This document shows, piece by piece, positions 34,012-43,080 of a DNA stretch of 64,000 bases. Every line of letters begins with the position of its first letter. Position 1 is the first letter of the stretch. Source of the stretch: Paenibacillus luteus (GTDB lineage: Bacteria; Bacillota; Bacilli; Paenibacillales; Paenibacillaceae); assembly GCF_006542765.1 (NCBI RefSeq), contig NZ_SKCD01000007.1:115889-179888 (forward strand), given 5' to 3'. The notes beneath the pieces are model-generated. The model had not been told where the DNA came from. It did no database searches and was given only the letters and a program-made list of their open reading frames with translations. The position numbers and the translations under genes are program-made.

Positions 34012-34326
34012 TCATTTATCCTCCTAAATAGTAGCTTTAGCATTACCGTTCCCTTCCCTGGCTGAAACATACTCCCAGCAGCTAGCGGCTATCGTTCTCG
34101 CCGGCCTGTATTTGTTTCCGTTTTGATACCTATTTGTAACTGTTCTGTTACGCATTTTCCAACATTCAGGCCTATACTTGCTATACAACGATTTATCTTC
34201 CAGAGGGGCTGAACAACATCTTTATCACCGGTACGAACATCCACCACCGCTACACCCGCTTTTTTCTGCTGACCCGCCTTACTTTCTGCATTCTGTTACC
34301 TTCTTTAAGCAAAGGAGGAGCCCGAC
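34012..34326. other. 315-base divergent intergenic region
   Basis: Holds promoter space for the beta-propeller gene and, on the plus strand, a WalR-type box followed by a TATACT -10 box. No RNA gene or reading frame worth reporting was seen. Confidence 0.6.
34135..34178 (+). promoter_or_regulatory. WalR (YycF) box and promoter upstream of the OatA-like gene
   Basis: TGTAAC, five bases, TGTTAC (34135-34151) fits the WalR consensus TGTWAH-N5-TGTWAH at every position. A -10 box TATACT (34173-34178) lies where the box would abut a poor -35 region, the geometry of activation. Confidence 0.6.
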
Positions 34327-36366
34327 ATGCCTAAGCCTATTGGCAGCAGCAGCCGTTACATGCCGGGAATCGACGGCCTGCGGGCTATAGCTGTCCTGGC
34401 CGTTATTGCCTATCATTTGAACGTAAAATGGGTACCTGGCGGCTTGCTTGGGGTAACCCTATTTTTTGTCCTCTCTGGGTATCTCATCACGGACATTCTG
34501 CTCAAGCAGCTAAATCAAAATAAGAAGCTTAACCTGAAAACATTTTTAATCCGGCGTGCCCGCCGTTTACTGCCTGCTATGTTCATTATGCTAGCTGCCG
34601 TTTCTTTATGGCTTGCCATGAGCGACGCTAACCGTCTGCTCTCCTTGAAAGGCGATATCGGCTCGGCACTGCTTTATATTAGTAACTGGTGGCTGATTTT
34701 TCATGAAGTATCCTACTTTGAAAGCTTCGGTCCCACCTCCCCATTCGGCCACTTATGGTCACTTGCCGTAGAGGAACAATTCTATCTCGTTTGGCCGCTG
34801 CTGCTGGTCGCCGTCATTCGCTTCGTGCCCAAACGTGGCAAGCTCGCTCTCTGGACGCTGGCTGCTGCCGCCTTATCCGCTGGCGCCATGATACTGCTAT
34901 ACCAGCCGGGTGCAGATCCTAGCCGTGTATATTACGGCACAGACACCAGAGCCTTCTCCCTTCTTATAGGAGCAGCGCTTGCCATTGTATGGCCGAGTTG
35001 GAAGCTGTCCGATGCGATCTCCTCCCGCAGCCGCATGCTGCTCGATACAGCCGGAACCGCGGGCCTTGTCATTGTTTTACTTATGATCGGAAAAGTCGGC
35101 GAGTACGATTCCTTCCTTTACCGCGGCGGCATGGTACTGTTCTCTGTTGCAACGGCCGTCGTGGTTGCAGCCCTTGCCCATCCCGCAAGCAAACTTGCCC
35201 GCCTCGTCGGCAGCAAAGCGCTTACGTGGATAGGCGTTCGTTCCTATGGCATTTACTTGTACCATTATCCGATTATTGTGCTGACTACACCTGCCGCTGA
35301 GAGCGGTGAACTGCACCCGCTTCGGGCAATGACGCAGGTCGTGCTAACCTTGATTTTGGCTGAGTTGTCTTGGCGGTTCATTGAAGAACCGATCCGCCAC
35401 GGCGCACTGGAGAGATTGGCAAGACTATTGAAGCAGCAAGCTGTACGCCGTATCCCCTTTGGTCGAATCAAACGGTCAGCCGGCTATTTCACCGCATCGG
35501 TGCTTGTCGTTACCACCGTATCCTGTATGAGCAGCGCCGATTTGCAATCTGCCAGCGTGAATCTAAAAAATTTGCACTCCCAAATTGTAAATGCCAACAA
35601 CGAGGAGGAAACTCCGCCAACAGATCACGTTAAGCAAGGCGAGTTGGTTGCGGAAGTTACGCCTCACCCAGAGACAACGCTCGAGCCTCATGAGCCGCAG
35701 AAGCAAGAAAATAGCAAACCTGCCCGGCCCGTAAAAAATGAAAGCCTGCCGCCAGCTGTCGATCATGCCGTGGTAGAGCAGCCTGCCCCTACGGCTTCTC
35801 CGGCTCCGGATACCGAGAGCGTCCCATCCGAAGGCTCCATTAGCCCTGCTCCGGAACAAGAACCGGCAGGCTCCGACAAGGAACCCGTAGAAATTACAGC
35901 TATCGGCGACTCCGTACTGCTGGATGCGGGACCCTATCTCGAGAAGTGGTTTCCCGGCATCGTGATCGATGGAAAAATCGGCAGGCAGTTCCGCCAAGCC
36001 GCTTCCATTGTTGAATCCATGAAAAGCAGCAACCAGCTTGGAGATACGGTCATTATCGAGCTTGGCACAAATGGGATCTTCACAGCGAAGCAAATGAGTG
36101 AACTTCTGGAGACAATCGGAAGCGAGCGCCACATCCTGTTGATCAACACGCGAGTGCCTCGCAAATGGCAGGATTCCGTTAATGAAATGCTCGCGGAAAC
36201 GGCTGGCAGCAACGAAAATGTGACGCTCGTCGACTGGTATGCAGCTAGTAAGGACAAAGAAGACTTTTTCTCCGCCGATGGCGTGCATTTGAACAAAGAG
36301 GGGGCAGAATTTTATGCCGACCTGCTGGCAAGAGGCATTAACGGCAAAATAACGGAGGAGGAGTGA
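34327..36366 (+). CDS. OatA-like membrane O-acyltransferase with SGNH domain
   Basis: 679 residues. Residues 10-345 form an acyltransferase-3 domain with about ten helices (PGIDGLRAIAVLAVIAYHL with the catalytic-type His, FFVLSGYLITDILL, FGHLWSLAVEEQFYLVWPLL). A Pro/Glu-rich linker spans 420-520. The extracellular SGNH domain from about 525 has block I AIGDSVLLDAG, block III ELGTNG and block V DGVHLNKEG (Asp and His). It moves acetyl groups across the membrane onto peptidoglycan N-acetylmuramic acid or another wall glycan, giving lysozyme resistance. AGGAGG lies ahead of the ATG. A WalR box upstream fits a wall-homeostasis role. Confidence 0.88.
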   Translation: MPKPIGSSSRYMPGIDGLRAIAVLAVIAYHLNVKWVPGGLLGVTLFFVLSGYLITDILLKQLNQNKKLNLKTFLIRRARRLLPAMFIMLAAVSLWLAMSDANRLLSLKGDIGSALLYISNWWLIFHEVSYFESFGPTSPFGHLWSLAVEEQFYLVWPLLLVAVIRFVPKRGKLALWTLAAAALSAGAMILLYQPGADPSRVYYGTDTRAFSLLIGAALAIVWPSWKLSDAISSRSRMLLDTAGTAGLVIVLLMIGKVGEYDSFLYRGGMVLFSVATAVVVAALAHPASKLARLVGSKALTWIGVRSYGIYLYHYPIIVLTTPAAESGELHPLRAMTQVVLTLILAELSWRFIEEPIRHGALERLARLLKQQAVRRIPFGRIKRSAGYFTASVLVVTTVSCMSSADLQSASVNLKNLHSQIVNANNEEETPPTDHVKQGELVAEVTPHPETTLEPHEPQKQENSKPARPVKNESLPPAVDHAVVEQPAPTASPAPDTESVPSEGSISPAPEQEPAGSDKEPVEITAIGDSVLLDAGPYLEKWFPGIVIDGKIGRQFRQAASIVESMKSSNQLGDTVIIELGTNGIFTAKQMSELLETIGSERHILLINTRVPRKWQDSVNEMLAETAGSNENVTLVDWYAASKDKEDFFSADGVHLNKEGAEFYADLLARGINGKITEEE

Positions 36367-36404
36367 TAAGTGGCGAAATTGCTGCCCTTCTGTTAACCCA
36401 TGCA

Positions 36405-36466
36405 AATAAGACTACACCTTGAAAAATAACGGCTAAAAAGCCGTTATAGCAAGGTGTAGTCTTATT
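36405..36466. terminator. bidirectional terminator between convergent genes
   Basis: Outer arms of 17 bp and an inner 8-bp stem (ATAACGGC with GCCGTTAT) form one long interrupted hairpin, with T-rich bases after the right arm and a matching A-rich start. It serves the OatA-like gene and the DUF3137 gene. Confidence 0.85.
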
Positions 36467-36493
36467 TTAACGAGTCACATTAAAGTATAAATT

Positions 36494-37519
36494 TTATTTC
36501 TTTCCCCTGATTCTATCATTTAAATCCAATTCCTCGATGATATGAAAAAAAACAGCCATCTCATCATAAACATTCCTCAGATCATACTCACCATATTTCT
36601 TCTTGATGCCCCTATCAATAAAGTTTTTTTGTGACCATACAGCAACAAACATATAAGAATGATGGAATGAGATCATCATCGGGCTTGTATATCGTTTACA
36701 GAAATCAAGCAATTGAACCATTAATGAAGGGCTTAGAATGCTGCGTGCTTCGATTTCATTATCCGTACGTACAGTAAAGTATTGATTAAACTCAGCATGT
36801 TCAAGTTCAATTGTAGACTTTGCCTTCTTGCTGGTCGTCGAAGCAGCATTTTGCAGCATTTTTGCAAAAAAACTACCCATCTTACTATTGGACTTTAAAT
36901 AATTTGTTTCTACTACTGTTAGGCCAGCAAAGTCCCTTTTGAAATCAGCTATGAATAACACACCGTTAAAAGCGACATTCCTTTGTTTTGTAGTATAGCC
37001 ATCCGCATCAGAAAAGTGATCCTCTGTTGTAATTTTCAATTCAGACATATGAAATTCGGTTACGCCATATTTCCCTTCAAAGTAATCTTCTCCTGTTATA
37101 TGCCTATTTTCAAACACGAACAGCTCGCTCGCATCAATCCATTCATCACTAATTCGAGCATCATGCGCATAATGACAATATTTTTCATATTGATCTGATT
37201 CATAGGGAAGCTTCGCAAACTTGAGCATATTGTCTGCCAAAGCGCCAATTACTGCTTGCTTCAGCGCCGCATTGTAGACTGCTCTCCCTTTAGTAAACAC
37301 ACGAAATGTATACCACAGGGATACCAGCCATACAACAATAATAAAAATAGTTAGAAGAGAGTATTCCACGTTTAGAAAAGTAACAACTAAAATAATCGTA
37401 CAAATCAAAAATACAGCCGCTGCCCTAAGCCTTTTTTTATTCGTATCTGCTTTAATTTGCTTGAGCTCGTCATAGGGAAGGTTGACATTAGTCATAGCAA
37501 TTTCATAAGTGGGAAGCAT
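36494..37519 (-). CDS. DUF3137 family membrane-associated protein
   Basis: 341 residues. Two hydrophobic helices near residues 31-68 (AAAVFLICTIILVVTFLNV, LLTIFIIVVWLVSLWYTF) are followed by a cytoplasmic domain with GEDYFEGKYGVTEFHMSEL and FNGVLFIADFKRDFAG, the core of DUF3137. Function unknown. It is visibly richer in A and T than its neighbours and has no operon partner, so horizontal gain is possible. AAGGAGG lies eight to nine bases before the ATG. Confidence 0.78.
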   Translation of the reverse strand: MLPTYEIAMTNVNLPYDELKQIKADTNKKRLRAAAVFLICTIILVVTFLNVEYSLLTIFIIVVWLVSLWYTFRVFTKGRAVYNAALKQAVIGALADNMLKFAKLPYESDQYEKYCHYAHDARISDEWIDASELFVFENRHITGEDYFEGKYGVTEFHMSELKITTEDHFSDADGYTTKQRNVAFNGVLFIADFKRDFAGLTVVETNYLKSNSKMGSFFAKMLQNAASTTSKKAKSTIELEHAEFNQYFTVRTDNEIEARSILSPSLMVQLLDFCKRYTSPMMISFHHSYMFVAVWSQKNFIDRGIKKKYGEYDLRNVYDEMAVFFHIIEELDLNDRIRGKK

Positions 37520-37618
37520 TACTCCGACCTCCTTTAAGAATTTTTATATTTATATCGGCTTTATTTGTTCATTATTAGAGAGTAAACCTTTATTTAGAAA
37601 AATAACTACCTGCTTCAA

Positions 37619-37662
37619 TTAAAAAAGGAGCGCTCCAGGATTGATGTCCCTGAAAGCACTCC
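37619..37662 (-). terminator. terminator of the alpha-galactosidase gene
   Basis: GGAGTGCTTTCAGG pairs with CCTGGAGCGCTCC (two mismatches), followed by six Ts on the minus strand, about 130 bases beyond the stop; nothing else is seen in the gap. Confidence 0.8.
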
Positions 37663-37790
37663 TATTTGCTCTATTCCTTTACAGCTGCATGAACTCATGA
37701 GGAGGAAGACATTCGGCAGCTGTCCAAAATGGCGATAATCATGTCTGGCTGCATTCTTGCTGCGGCTCTGATCAGCTAATCTGAATATGC

Positions 37791-39890
37791 CTAGCTTAAC
37801 CTCAGTTCGAACAACCGAGCGGTTTTCACCACAGGCAGCGTTACTTCCAATACACCTTCTGCGGCAAGCCATTGGCATTCCGTGCCTTTCGCCTCTTTAG
37901 GATAGGCGCATACCGCTTCAAGCGGCTGTCCCTGCCAGCGTGGAAGAGGCAGCTTCACGGAAGCATCTTCTCCGGCGATCCGCCAAACCGCCACATAGAT
38001 TCGATCATCGTGATAGAGGCCGAAGCTTACAAAGTCCGCTTGCTGCGTAGGCAATCCTAGCGGCCAGAAGGGCAGCGCCTCGGGAATGTCGCCCCGAATT
38101 TTTTTGTAATAATCGAGAGCTTCCTTGACGAGCTCCTTGCGGCGCGGGCTCAGCTCGGCTAAATGCCCGCTCTGGTGCACCCTAAGCAGCAACGCGTTGA
38201 CCATATTGAAAATCACTTCCTCGTCGTCGCCCTCACGCAGCGGATAAGACCAGATGGCCGATTGCTCCGGCGTTAACGCCGCCGGCGAGCTTGCCGCGAT
38301 CGCCGCATATTTCACATAATCCTCTTGGTCGCTGGTCGATTGAATGCTGTGACGGCTAAGCATCGCGTAATCCATCCGCATTCCGCCGCTGGAGCAGTTT
38401 TCGATCACCAAATCGGGATACTTTGCAAAAATATGGTCCAACCAGCTTAGGTAGGCTCGGTTATGTTGAAGAAGGCCCTCTCCATAGCTGTCCGCCGCCG
38501 TTTCCGTTCCGATGCCCGCGTTAATATTATAGTCCATTTTGATATAACCAACGCCGTAGTCCTCGACCAAGCGGCGAATGACTTCATTCGCATGGCCGAT
38601 GACCTTCGGATTGCGATAGTCCAGCTGGTAACGGCTGCGATCCTTGACCCGCTTGCCATGACGCATGAAGAACCAGCTGTCATCGGTCTCCGCCAGCTTC
38701 GGACTATTAATGCCCATCACCTCAAGCTCCAGCCACAAGCCGGGTATCAGGCCTTTGCTGCGAATATAATCGAGCACGTATTTGATTCCCTCCGGGAATC
38801 TCTCTTCGGAAGGCAGCCACTCGCCTACGCCGTCCCACCATTCCCCGGGCGCATACCATCCCGCATCGATACAAAAATATTCGCATCCGACCTCGGCAGC
38901 CGCATCAATCAGCGGAAGAAGCTTAGCCGTCGTGGGGTCACCCCATAAGCAGTTCATATAATCGTTGAAAATCACCCGAAGGAGCTGATTATCCTCATTC
39001 GGTCTCCGAATGAGACGGCGATAGGCCGTCAACTGCGCAATAGACTCCTCGAAGCCACCTTCTACCGAGCCAATGGCCAGCGGCACAGACACAAACTCCG
39101 CTCCCGGCGCCAGCTTCAGCCACCAGTGGTTGTCATGCTCGGTTGGGCCGCTAATCAGCACCGTCAGCCAGTCCGATTGCTCGATAATCTCCCAGTGCCA
39201 AGAGCCGTTATGCTCGATTTGCCAGAAGAGGCTCGTTCCTGCCTCCTCGTTCTGCAGCACAGCCATGGGGATGTGCTCCGCGGCGGACCAAGAACCCGTA
39301 TTGCTGCAGGAGACCCGCTTGGAGCCACGGTCGATCAGATGCGACATGCCTAGCTCCGGCAGCGTGTACGAACGCCATTGCAGCTCGCTTTGCCAGCCGT
39401 TATGGGCAAGATACAGCCTCATTTTGTCATCACGATCCTGGGTGCCTTCCTTATCCAGACCCGTCAGCGCAAATGAAGATACATATTCGATCTCAGCAGC
39501 CTGCACTCCCTCATTCCTAAGAACCGTCCAGCTGCGAACCGTCTGTACGCCGTCATAGAACTGAAAATGCTGAATCGCCTTTAGGCCCGTTTCTTCATCG
39601 CGCAAGCCAAGTTCGAACTTGCGTCCAAGCGAATTGCGGGTATCCTCATGCCCGTCATAAACCATCCGTAATCCGGGGTACGTCGCCCGATGAGTCCGAC
39701 CGTGGTATTCCGCGCGATCCTCGCCCGTAAGCTGCAGTTCCATAAGCCGGAAGCCCGGCTTTTGCTTATCCTGTATCACACTGGCAACAAGCGGCTGCGC
39801 TCCGAAATGAAGAAACAGCACATCGTTGCTATCCGTAATTTCAAAATTCAGAAATAGCCCGTTTTCGTTGACATCTATTCTTTTGCTCAT
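37791..39890 (-). CDS. alpha-galactosidase, glycoside hydrolase family 36
   Basis: 699 residues without a signal peptide, so cytoplasmic. An N-terminal beta-supersandwich (1-310) precedes the TIM barrel: FCIDAGWYAPGEWWDGVGEW, then GLIPGLWLELEVMG, the nucleophile D453 in YIKMDYN, and the acid/base D521 in STSDQEDY. It releases galactose from raffinose-family or galactomannan oligosaccharides. Encoded 96 bases after a sugar-binding protein and near a YesM/YesN pair and two permeases, it would act on imported alpha-galactosides. The ATG at 39890 starts the conserved domain; the ribosome site is weak. Confidence 0.92.
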   Translation of the reverse strand: MSKRIDVNENGLFLNFEITDSNDVLFLHFGAQPLVASVIQDKQKPGFRLMELQLTGEDRAEYHGRTHRATYPGLRMVYDGHEDTRNSLGRKFELGLRDEETGLKAIQHFQFYDGVQTVRSWTVLRNEGVQAAEIEYVSSFALTGLDKEGTQDRDDKMRLYLAHNGWQSELQWRSYTLPELGMSHLIDRGSKRVSCSNTGSWSAAEHIPMAVLQNEEAGTSLFWQIEHNGSWHWEIIEQSDWLTVLISGPTEHDNHWWLKLAPGAEFVSVPLAIGSVEGGFEESIAQLTAYRRLIRRPNEDNQLLRVIFNDYMNCLWGDPTTAKLLPLIDAAAEVGCEYFCIDAGWYAPGEWWDGVGEWLPSEERFPEGIKYVLDYIRSKGLIPGLWLELEVMGINSPKLAETDDSWFFMRHGKRVKDRSRYQLDYRNPKVIGHANEVIRRLVEDYGVGYIKMDYNINAGIGTETAADSYGEGLLQHNRAYLSWLDHIFAKYPDLVIENCSSGGMRMDYAMLSRHSIQSTSDQEDYVKYAAIAASSPAALTPEQSAIWSYPLREGDDEEVIFNMVNALLLRVHQSGHLAELSPRRKELVKEALDYYKKIRGDIPEALPFWPLGLPTQQADFVSFGLYHDDRIYVAVWRIAGEDASVKLPLPRWQGQPLEAVCAYPKEAKGTECQWLAAEGVLEVTLPVVKTARLFELRLS

Positions 39891-39934
39891 CGCTATTCCA
39901 CATCCTGTAATCGTTTTTGGAGTCCATAAAACAG

Positions 39935-39967
39935 CTTAACTCAGCACTTTAAAAGTGCTGAGTTAAG
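39935..39967 (-). terminator. perfect hairpin between binding protein and alpha-galactosidase genes
   Basis: A 16-bp perfect stem with almost no loop (33 bases in total), followed on the minus strand by CTGTTTT. It could partly terminate or protect the upstream mRNA so that binding protein is made in excess. Confidence 0.65.
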
Positions 39968-39986
39968 AGTTAGCCTATGGCAAAGC

Positions 39987-41306
39987 TTATTCCGCAGATC
40001 CGAATTGAACCCAAGCCTTTTGAATTTCGTCAATCGCTTGATCCTTCGTTTTGCTGCCGCCAATATAACCTTGCATCAACTCACCAAATTTTTGGTGGAA
40101 CGTATCCAGAGAGTAGTTCACCGACAGATCGCCGGATTTTTCTGTTTTTAGAATCTCTTCCATTTGCTTAGGCATATCCAGTTCAGGAAGCGGAGCATCC
40201 TTGATTGGAGGAATAACCTTCGCTACGCTGGAGAACCAGTTTTTGCCGTAATCGGAAGTGTAAAGCCAGTTGAAAAACGCAATCGTTTCGTTGACAACTT
40301 TAGAATCCTTGTTGATGCGAAGCGCTTGGTCAGCGCCAGTAACAAGCAGGTTTTGCTCTGCTTTCTCGCTCACTGGGTAACCCACGATTCCAAGCTCAAA
40401 ATCAGGTGTAATTTTTTTGATCGCTTCTTCGTCCCAAGCGCCCTTGCCTGTCATAAATGCAGCTTTGCCGGAAGCAAAGTCGCTGACTTCTGCGTTGCTG
40501 TCACGCTCAAGCGGCTTGCTTGTACCATGCTGAACCGTTGTATCGATGAAAGCGAAGAAGTTATCTTTCAGTACTGGGTGATCGTTAAACGTCGTTTTGC
40601 CGGCGATGAAATTTTCTACCAGCTCTTTCGGCGTAATGCCTGCATCTTCGGCAGCTGCATTGACGAAGTTTTGGAAAATATGCTTCCATACCCACCACTC
40701 TTTGTATGCATTCGCGAACGGCGTAATGCCTTTAGCTTCTAGCTTCGTAATGGCATCTGCCATTTGCGAAGTTGTTTTCGGCACTTCCGTGATGCCAGCG
40801 TCAGCCAACAATTTTTTGTTGTAAACCATGTTCATCAGGTTGCCTTTGACAGGGAAGCCCAGCACCTTGCCATCTTTGGAGCTCATGTTGATTTTAACGG
40901 AATCCGTCATGGCTGCTGCAAGCGGCTCATTCGTCAAATCCGCGCTGTATTCTGCAAATGTATCGATGTCGCCGCCTGCCGTTGTCTGGAATACGTCCGG
41001 CGTGCTGCCTGCCGCGATCTTCGATTTCAAGACCGTGTTATAATCGGCTTGCATAATTTCCAAGTTGATCGTTACGTTCGGTTTTACTTTCTTGTATTCT
41101 GCGATGTATGCATTGAAAGCATCTGTGTATTCTGGAGAGGCGGTGAACATGTTGATTGTAACCGGTTTATCCGAGGCCTCTGTGTTGCCGCCCGTATTCG
41201 TACCCTCGTTGTTGCCTGTCGTATTGTTTTTGTCGCTGCCGCAAGCAGCAAGTATTCCGATAATCAGCACGAGGCTGACGGACAGTGCCAGAAATCTTTT
41301 TAACAT
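39987..41306 (-). CDS. sugar ABC transporter substrate-binding lipoprotein (alpha-galactoside locus)
   Basis: 439 residues. Lipoprotein signal with box ILAACG near residue 21, then a Gly/Thr/Asn-rich linker and a family 1 solute-binding fold (VTINMFTASPEYTDAFNAYI, GSTPDVFQTTAGGD, GKAAFMTGKGAWDEEAIKKI). It delivers an oligosaccharide to the CUT1 permeases encoded at 45174-46903. Galactosides such as raffinose, stachyose or melibiose are inferred from the adjacent GH36 gene. The ATG at 41306 opens the signal peptide; GGGGGC precedes it. A possible -10 box (TAGAAT, minus strand) is at 41351-41356. Confidence 0.92.
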   Translation of the reverse strand: MLKRFLALSVSLVLIIGILAACGSDKNNTTGNNEGTNTGGNTEASDKPVTINMFTASPEYTDAFNAYIAEYKKVKPNVTINLEIMQADYNTVLKSKIAAGSTPDVFQTTAGGDIDTFAEYSADLTNEPLAAAMTDSVKINMSSKDGKVLGFPVKGNLMNMVYNKKLLADAGITEVPKTTSQMADAITKLEAKGITPFANAYKEWWVWKHIFQNFVNAAAEDAGITPKELVENFIAGKTTFNDHPVLKDNFFAFIDTTVQHGTSKPLERDSNAEVSDFASGKAAFMTGKGAWDEEAIKKITPDFELGIVGYPVSEKAEQNLLVTGADQALRINKDSKVVNETIAFFNWLYTSDYGKNWFSSVAKVIPPIKDAPLPELDMPKQMEEILKTEKSGDLSVNYSLDTFHQKFGELMQGYIGGSKTKDQAIDEIQKAWVQFGSAE

Positions 41307-41350
41307 TGTAATGCCCCCATTTCCTTCATTGGTTGTGGTCTACGATGCCT

Positions 41351-41356
41351 ATTCTA
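41351..41356 (-). promoter_or_regulatory. predicted -10 box of the binding-protein/alpha-galactosidase unit
   Basis: TAGAAT on the minus strand, 44 bases before the binding-protein start, with only a weak -35 (TTCTTA) at 17 bases, as expected if the YesN-type activator is needed. Confidence 0.4.
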
Positions 41357-41436
41357 AAGAAAATGAAATCGGATAAGAATGCACATAAGTGAAGTCTTAA
41401 GGGTAAAAAAGTGTCATGCTGCCCGTTGTTCACTTT

Positions 41437-43080
41437 TTAGCTATCCCCATTGGAGGACCGAAATTCCGAAGGCGATACCGAATAATAATTGCGGAACGCC
41501 TTGCTGAAGTAGTTCTTGTCTTTATACCCCAGCATCTCTGAAATATCCTGAATCTTCAGGTTCGGATCGCTGAGCAGCTCCTTTGCCTTGTCCATTCTTA
41601 CCTTCTGCACATACTCATGAATGCCGAAACCGAACTGCTGCTTAAACAGCTTCATCAAGTATTCCCTGCTCAAAAAATATTTGTCGGAAAACATCGAGAT
41701 CTTTATTTCCTCAAAATAATGATGATCAATGTAGGCTTTAATATCCCCTACTTCAAACGGCTGATTCGTCATTTGCGATTTCCTAATTTGACCGCTGAAA
41801 AAATCCAATATGGCATATAGAAGCTGCTCATACTGCTCGATATTTCCAAAATCGGTAGAGATGCCAATGCCCCGCAGTGCATGGTCGCCTGTAAGCGGAA
41901 GCTGCTCAGGCTTCACGCCCAGCTCCAGCGACATGTCATTCAGCAGAATCACAAACTCATGCAATGCCCGGTCTGCTTCTCCAATACTGAATTGCTCCGA
42001 GGCTTTCCACCTTTTGATATACTCGCTCACAAGCGCCTTCGCATGTTGAGGGTTTCCGCCCTCCAGCGCAGTGCGGATATTTAGAATCCGGCTGGTCAGC
42101 GACTGGTTGTCTTTCGGAGCGGATACGTTCTTATCCGCGGCATTGGTTACCGTAGCTCCTTTCAGCCTAAGCAGATCAATCCCGCTAATGGCGCCTTTGG
42201 CCATCTCATAGGACGCTGCGATTTGCATGACATCGGGGCTGGAATGTCCGATTCCTGCCGCTACTACAATGCCAAAAAGCTCCTTTAACGTCGAAATGAC
42301 CTTATTCATTTGATGCATGGAATGGTACGCGATATCCTCCGCATAACCGCCATTCATTGTCAGGATCGCAATGAGCTCCCGCTCCTGCTTCGGGCTCGCA
42401 AAGCTGAATGCGCCAAAATGGTCGCCAGCAATTTCATTCATGACATTTGCCACCGCAAAATGCAAAAGGTCGGTGTCCTCATGAAAGCGGCTTTTCCGAA
42501 TCTGCTCCAGATTTAAGACGCGGAGCACGACCGCCGTAAAGCGGTTGCCGGGATCATCCGCCCCGATTAAAGGCAGGAAGGCCTCATTGCTTTGGCTTTT
42601 GAAGCTGCGCTCAATAATGGACAAATACACTTTTTCCTTGAGACGCGGCAGCGACATGTTGAGCGTGATATTGCGATTGATAAAATCGCTGTCCTTCTTC
42701 CGCTTCGCATCCAACACGTCGATCGCTTTGCGGAGCGATTGGTTCAAGTCGTTGCGATTCACCGGCTTCAGCAAGTAATCGACGACTTTAGAACGTATCG
42801 CTTGACGCGTATATTCGAAGTCGTTATAGCCGCTAATCACAACTGTCAGCAAATCGGGATAATCGCGCTCGATCATCTGCAGCAGCTCCACGCCGTTTAC
42901 TACAGGCATCTTCATATCCACCATGGCCAAATCTATTTTGTGAGCAGCCAGCATCTCTAGTCCGACCTTGCCATCGGTTGCTTCAAGCACTTCTGTCACG
43001 TTCAAGCCCTTCCAATCTCCTAATATGCGAATGGCCTCGCGAAGCGGCTCTTCATCATCAATAATTAGCACTCTATACAT
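41437..43080 (-). CDS. YesN-type response regulator with AraC helix-turn-helix
   Basis: About 547 residues. A receiver domain (1-120) has acidic residues in LIIDDEEP, phosphoacceptor D55 in MVDMKMP and the lysine of LLKPVN. A middle region of unknown fold follows, then an AraC-type double helix-turn-helix at about 445-545 (EYLMKLFKQQFGFGIHEYVQ, IQDISEMLGYKDKNYFSKAF). It probably activates the neighbouring sugar-uptake genes on a signal from the kinase encoded just upstream, with which it overlaps by eight bases. The ATG at 43080 has GGAAGGA before it and begins the receiver fold. Confidence 0.93.
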   Translation of the reverse strand: MYRVLIIDDEEPLREAIRILGDWKGLNVTEVLEATDGKVGLEMLAAHKIDLAMVDMKMPVVNGVELLQMIERDYPDLLTVVISGYNDFEYTRQAIRSKVVDYLLKPVNRNDLNQSLRKAIDVLDAKRKKDSDFINRNITLNMSLPRLKEKVYLSIIERSFKSQSNEAFLPLIGADDPGNRFTAVVLRVLNLEQIRKSRFHEDTDLLHFAVANVMNEIAGDHFGAFSFASPKQERELIAILTMNGGYAEDIAYHSMHQMNKVISTLKELFGIVVAAGIGHSSPDVMQIAASYEMAKGAISGIDLLRLKGATVTNAADKNVSAPKDNQSLTSRILNIRTALEGGNPQHAKALVSEYIKRWKASEQFSIGEADRALHEFVILLNDMSLELGVKPEQLPLTGDHALRGIGISTDFGNIEQYEQLLYAILDFFSGQIRKSQMTNQPFEVGDIKAYIDHHYFEEIKISMFSDKYFLSREYLMKLFKQQFGFGIHEYVQKVRMDKAKELLSDPNLKIQDISEMLGYKDKNYFSKAFRNYYSVSPSEFRSSNGDS

